In this document: piece by piece, positions 32,832-34,957 of the stretch
Layout: the number at the start of each line of letters is the position of its first letter
Position numbering within the stretch: position 1 is the stretch's first letter
Assembly: GCA_020724485.1 (NCBI GenBank)
Contig: DYGW01000012.1
Span: 1-34,957, forward strand
Reading direction: 5' to 3'
Origin: Thermoflexus sp.
GTDB taxonomy: Bacteria > Chloroflexota > Anaerolineae > Aggregatilineales > Aggregatilineaceae
Length of the DNA: 34,957 nucleotides
Translations under genes and position numbers: made by a program
The notes under the pieces: generated by a model
The model's input: only the letters and a program-made list of their open reading frames with translations
The model's database searches: none
Told to the model about the DNA's origin: nothing

Positions 32832-34874
32832 ATGGAACACAAGCTCATGCCAGATATTGAGACTCCCTCGCTGCCCGACCTGCGCAATCCGGTGGAGCAG
32901 AGTTTTCGTGAGAAGCGGCGGCGCCGGCGGCGGAGCAGACGCCGCTGGTACAACCGCGCGCTGCGCCGGCTGGGGCGCTACAACTGGCGTATTCTGCTGC
33001 TCATGGCGGTGACCTTCTCGGCGACCATCGTCATGGGCGGGCTGATCCTCGCCTTCAATGCGCGCACCCAGGTCGAAACCTCGTGGGAGAGCCTGGATCG
33101 CATCTGGACTTCGCTGGGCAAGAAGTCGGGCACTGACCTGACCCTGGCCGATTTCGAGCGCCTGCGCTCTGGCGTCCGCGACCTCAACCGGAGCCTGGGC
33201 AGCGCCAGGAAGCAAACGCTATTTCTGCGACCGCTCACCTTCCTCAGCGGTGACCTGGTAACGACGTTCGACATGCTCGATGCAGCGCAGGAACTGACCG
33301 TCGCTGCCGATGATATGCTGACCGGCCTGCAACCGGCGTTGTTCTTCTTGAGCGGAGGGGAAGGAGACGAACGAGTCACAGCGCAGTTCTCATCTGGCGA
33401 GCGCGTGGTCGAGCTATTGGGTTTGGGGCGCGGGCGCTTCGTCAGCGCCGGGCACCATCTGGACGCGGCCAGAGCCATCATCGAACGCCTGGACCCGACC
33501 AGGGTTTCGTCCGGCCTGTTGGCGACAGTGGACGGCCTGACCCAAACCTATGACGAGCTGGCCGACTTCCACCGCGTGCTGCTCGCCTCGCCTGACTTGC
33601 TCACGGCGGCGTTGGGCCTCAACCAAACCCAAGCCTATCTGATCCTGGCCCAGAACAACGACGAGTTGCGCCCTTCCGGCGGCTACGTGAGCACGTATGG
33701 CTGGCTGCGCGTGCGCAACGGGCGCGTGATAGATTACGATTACCGGGCGACAACAACCACCAGTCCCAACCCGCCGCCGTCCACCCTGGCCAGCCAGGTA
33801 CAGATTCCCGACTGGTGGATTCAATACCGGCAGCCGATCTATGCCGCCTGGGACTCTAGCTGGTACGTGGACTTCCCCTCGACAGCGCGCATGGCAGCCT
33901 GGTACTACGACAACGGCGGCAATCCTAACAGTCCGGTTGACGGCGTGATCGGAATGGACCTGGTGGCCTTCGAGTACATTCTGCAAGAGCTAGGCAGCGT
34001 GTACGTGCCCGACTACGATGTGACCGTCTCCGGGGCCAATTTCCGCCAGACGGTGTACACCATTCGCGCGGCGGGCGAAGGTCACAAGCAGTTCGTGGCT
34101 GCCGTCTACCGCCAGATTCTTAACGACTGGCAGCGCGTGGATCAGGAGAAAAGCATCGAGATACGCGGGGCGCTGCTCAAGGCGCTGCTCGAAAAGCACA
34201 TCATGCTCTACTTCCTGGACGATGCGCTCAACGATGCCGTGCAGGTGCTCGGCTGGCTGGGCGAGCAGAAACCAGCCCTGGACACCGACTACCTGTTGGT
34301 GGCCGACGCCAACCTGGGCAACAAGGCCAACCGCTCGGTCAAGCGCCAGTTTACCTATGACGTGACCATTGAGGACGACGGCTCGCTGAGCAGCAGCCTG
34401 GCGATTGCTTACGACTTCTCAGAGCGCGTCGCCGAGCTAGACCCCGCCGTTGGGCCGGAGCACGGCGACACCAACTACCGCAGCCTGACCCAGGTCTTCG
34501 TGCCGGCCAACAGCACCCTGACCCAGACCGAAGACCTGAGCGGCCCTCCGACCGTCGTCAACACGGACACGCACACGGCCTTTGTGGCACGCCTGGGCGT
34601 GGACTACAACGAGAGCGAGCGTTACCAGTTCTTCTACACCACGCCCCCCCTGGTTGAGCCTTTCGGGTCGTTCTACCGCTACCGGCTCCTGGTGCAGAAG
34701 CAGCCCGGCACGCTCAGCGATCCGGTCAGCGTGCAGCTCCGGTTGCCCCCTGGCGCGCGGACGGTCTACACCGATCCAGCGCCAGCGGCCAGTTACAGCC
34801 TGGATCAGCCGGTGCTGGAGTTCCGCCTCAGCCTGACTTCCGACCAGGCCATCGAGGTGGTCTTCACGCGGTAA
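32832..34874 (+). CDS. DUF4012 domain membrane protein
   Basis: A 680-residue single-pass membrane protein. A cytoplasmic tail of about 50 residues is extremely basic (runs of Arg at 29-38 and 43-50). One transmembrane helix lies at about 53-75, and the rest is outside. The DUF4012 hallmark NQTQAYLILAQNNDELRPSGGYVSTYG lies at about 264-290, followed by the family pattern up to a C-terminal beta-rich region. DUF4012 proteins are common in Gram-positive bacteria and Chloroflexota, often near cell-surface polysaccharide genes; the function is unknown. The ATG at 32832 lacks a strong ribosome-binding site; an ATG at 32847 is possible. Confidence 0.85.
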   Translation: MEHKLMPDIETPSLPDLRNPVEQSFREKRRRRRRSRRRWYNRALRRLGRYNWRILLLMAVTFSATIVMGGLILAFNARTQVETSWESLDRIWTSLGKKSGTDLTLADFERLRSGVRDLNRSLGSARKQTLFLRPLTFLSGDLVTTFDMLDAAQELTVAADDMLTGLQPALFFLSGGEGDERVTAQFSSGERVVELLGLGRGRFVSAGHHLDAARAIIERLDPTRVSSGLLATVDGLTQTYDELADFHRVLLASPDLLTAALGLNQTQAYLILAQNNDELRPSGGYVSTYGWLRVRNGRVIDYDYRATTTTSPNPPPSTLASQVQIPDWWIQYRQPIYAAWDSSWYVDFPSTARMAAWYYDNGGNPNSPVDGVIGMDLVAFEYILQELGSVYVPDYDVTVSGANFRQTVYTIRAAGEGHKQFVAAVYRQILNDWQRVDQEKSIEIRGALLKALLEKHIMLYFLDDALNDAVQVLGWLGEQKPALDTDYLLVADANLGNKANRSVKRQFTYDVTIEDDGSLSSSLAIAYDFSERVAELDPAVGPEHGDTNYRSLTQVFVPANSTLTQTEDLSGPPTVVNTDTHTAFVARLGVDYNESERYQFFYTTPPLVEPFGSFYRYRLLVQKQPGTLSDPVSVQLRLPPGARTVYTDPAPAASYSLDQPVLEFRLSLTSDQAIEVVFTR

Positions 34875-34957
34875 AGCGCGCCGGGCGACGGTGAGACTAA
34901 CCCCGCCGCGCCGGGTTTCAGGGGCGGACAGCAACACAGGAAGCATTAAGAGACCAT
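34875..34957. other. Right end of window, no feature seen
   Basis: The 83 bases after the DUF4012 stop contain no reading frame, clear terminator or repeat that I can support. Confidence 0.5.

Overview
The window is a high-GC bacterial chromosome segment. I infer a member of the Chloroflexota, probably near Anaerolineae. The clues are a CGAAC-N4-GTTCG (Bacillus-type) LexA box, a transcriptional T-box leader, DUF4012, DUF6062 and TolB-like proteins, a BMP-type nucleoside transporter, and intergenic spaces full of short palindromic repeats. No rRNA is present, so the taxonomy is inference.

Layout. 1-700 holds repeats and perhaps a decayed gene end. 701-2737 is an orphan CHASE4-PAS histidine kinase. 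2797-9679 is a complete minus-strand tryptophan operon in the order trpE-G-D-C-F-B-A. It is preceded at about 9711-10075 by a T-box riboswitch with a UGG (Trp) specifier, a UGGC antiterminator bulge and an intrinsic terminator. 10331-14314 carries gatA (flanked by two related hairpins), a UPF0173-like metal hydrolase, lexA with its own SOS-box promoter, and a PrxQ/Bcp-type peroxiredoxin. A rhomboid protease follows on the minus strand.

15421-23459 is a purine block: BMP solute-binding protein, terminator, double-domain ABC ATPase, two permeases with a small DUF4177-like gene between them, xpt and guaA. The linkage suggests uptake of purine nucleosides or bases and conversion to GMP.

23546-28126 is an accessory region. 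A compact, lower-GC three-gene cassette (TIGR04255-like protein, an unknown acidic protein, a HEPN-fold protein) is followed by a TIR-WD40 protein and an orphan DNA methyltransferase on the opposite strand. This is the best candidate here for an undescribed protein system; a defence or toxin-antitoxin role is inference.

28261-30170 holds a PflA-like radical SAM protein, a small EF-Tu-domain-like protein and a DUF6062-like zinc protein. 30281-30703 holds tRNA-Gly(UCC) and a CAU-anticodon tRNA, probably Ile2, split by a 238-nt group I intron directly after U33. 30827-32116 is a secreted TolB/PD40 propeller protein. The 715-base space 32117-32831 contains a dense set of perfect hairpins, including a nested multibranch fold at 32418-32506, and is the best candidate for an undescribed structured RNA or mobile-element relic. 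32832-34874 encodes a DUF4012 membrane protein, and the last 83 bases show no feature.
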